DNA from: Vulcanisaeta sp. MG_3
GTDB taxonomy: Archaea > Thermoproteota > Thermoprotei > Thermoproteales > Thermocladiaceae
NCBI GenBank assembly: GCA_001516765.1
Contig: LOCH01000079.1
Location: 4,667 to 9,766 of the forward strand
Direction of reading: 5' to 3'
Length of the DNA stretch: 5,100 nt
Shown here piece by piece: positions 4,966-5,100 of this stretch. How positions within the stretch are numbered: the stretch's first letter is position 1; the number at the start of each line of letters is the position of its first letter. The notes below the pieces were generated by a model. That model had not been told where the DNA came from. It was given only the letters and a program-made list of their open reading frames with translations, and searched no databases. The translations under genes were made by a program, and so were the position numbers.

Positions 4966-5100
4966 CTATTTAGTTTTTAGTAAACCACGATTAATCAAGC
5001 ACTCGAGAACCCACAGCATTAAAATGGTGCATTGTGTCGTAGCGCAGCGCTCATATAGTCCCGGTTGGGCGTTAATTCCTAGTGATGATCCACGCAGGAG
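4966..5100 (-). CDS. Possible C-terminal end of a leftward gene (weak)
   Basis: A reverse-strand frame is open from the right edge for 44 codons and ends with TAG at 4968-4966. Its last residues (ILMLWVLECLINRGLLKTK) look like a plausible protein end, and a leftward gene converging on the tRNA across an AT-rich gap would be an ordinary layout. Against it, the arginine codons are CGT and CGC rather than the AGG that dominates the other genes, and a rightward frame from ATG 5024 overlaps it. No family is recognised. Confidence 0.22.
   Translation of the reverse strand, partial: LLRGSSLGINAQPGLYERCATTQCTILMLWVLECLINRGLLKTK

Larger units (their letters stand above)
4802..5100. other. AT-rich intergenic region and unresolved right edge
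   Basis: No confident gene is seen here. Just after the tRNA is a pyrimidine-rich stretch. Then comes an AT-only inverted repeat, an (AAT)5 run and the TATA-like GTATATAAAC at 4957-4966, with no clear start codon or RNA at a suitable distance. From about 5024 the base composition turns more GC-rich. Two mutually overlapping partial frames are open to the edge: rightward from ATG 5024, and leftward ending at TAG 4968-4966. A short palindrome AGCGC-A-GCGCT lies at 5041-5051, and an isolated C-box motif GTGATGA at 5082-5088 sits 27 bp after the TATA-like CATATAG. The right flank is needed to choose among these. Confidence 0.5.

Noticed and set aside
5024..5100. Rightward partial ORF from ATG 5024 open to the edge
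   Set aside because: Only 25 codons, no TATA box at leaderless spacing, no family recognised, and it conflicts with the leftward frame; kept only as a mention.
1..5100. CRISPR arrays, insertion sequences, att sites or toxin-antitoxin pairs
   Set aside because: No repeat-spacer pattern, transposase motifs, terminal inverted repeats with target duplications, or small paired genes were seen.

Overview
The window looks like chromosomal DNA of a hyperthermophilic crenarchaeon, most likely of the Thermoproteales (Vulcanisaeta/Caldivirga-like). The basis is an archaeal-type elongation factor 2 whose residues resemble Thermoproteales EF-2, frequent AGG arginine codons, TATA boxes about 25-30 bp ahead of start codons (leaderless transcripts), and a tRNA-Gln with an A1-U72 pair. 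Species-level assignment is not possible from this sequence alone.

Layout: positions 1-1682 (minus) hold the N-terminal 560 residues of EF-2, with the C-terminus beyond the left edge. Its promoter lies at about 1711-1727. Positions 1750-2259 (minus) encode an unrecognised protein with an HEIAH zinc-protease-like motif. Its frame stays open back to 2451 but contains no ATG, GTG or TTG in that extension. Exactly at this missing 5' end, on the same strand (about 2407-2460), is a compact C/D-box sRNA-like module: C box, 12-nt guide, degenerate D', 3-nt spacer, perfect C', 13-nt guide, D box. The first guide is complementary to a 10-nt stretch that, from memory, is conserved in crenarchaeal 16S rRNA. 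This is the most interesting signal in the window.

A 10-bp perfect inverted repeat with a 10-bp spacer (2489-2518) separates this leftward unit from four rightward protein genes: a metallo-beta-lactamase-fold protein of the MJ0301/COG1237 type (2529-3209), a 92-residue stand-alone SWIM zinc-finger protein (3255-3533), a secreted/membrane-anchored surface protein with six N-glycosylation sequons (3590-4171), and a MaoC-type hot-dog hydratase (4208-4684). Several have their own TATA box immediately upstream, so they look like individually transcribed genes rather than one operon. No shared pathway is evident.

A tRNA-Gln(CUG) with an encoded CCA end follows at 4726-4801. The last 300 bp are AT-rich, with an AT-only inverted repeat and an (AAT)5 run, then a more GC-rich stretch with competing short partial ORFs and an isolated C-box motif at the right edge. 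None of the latter can be settled without the flanking sequence.
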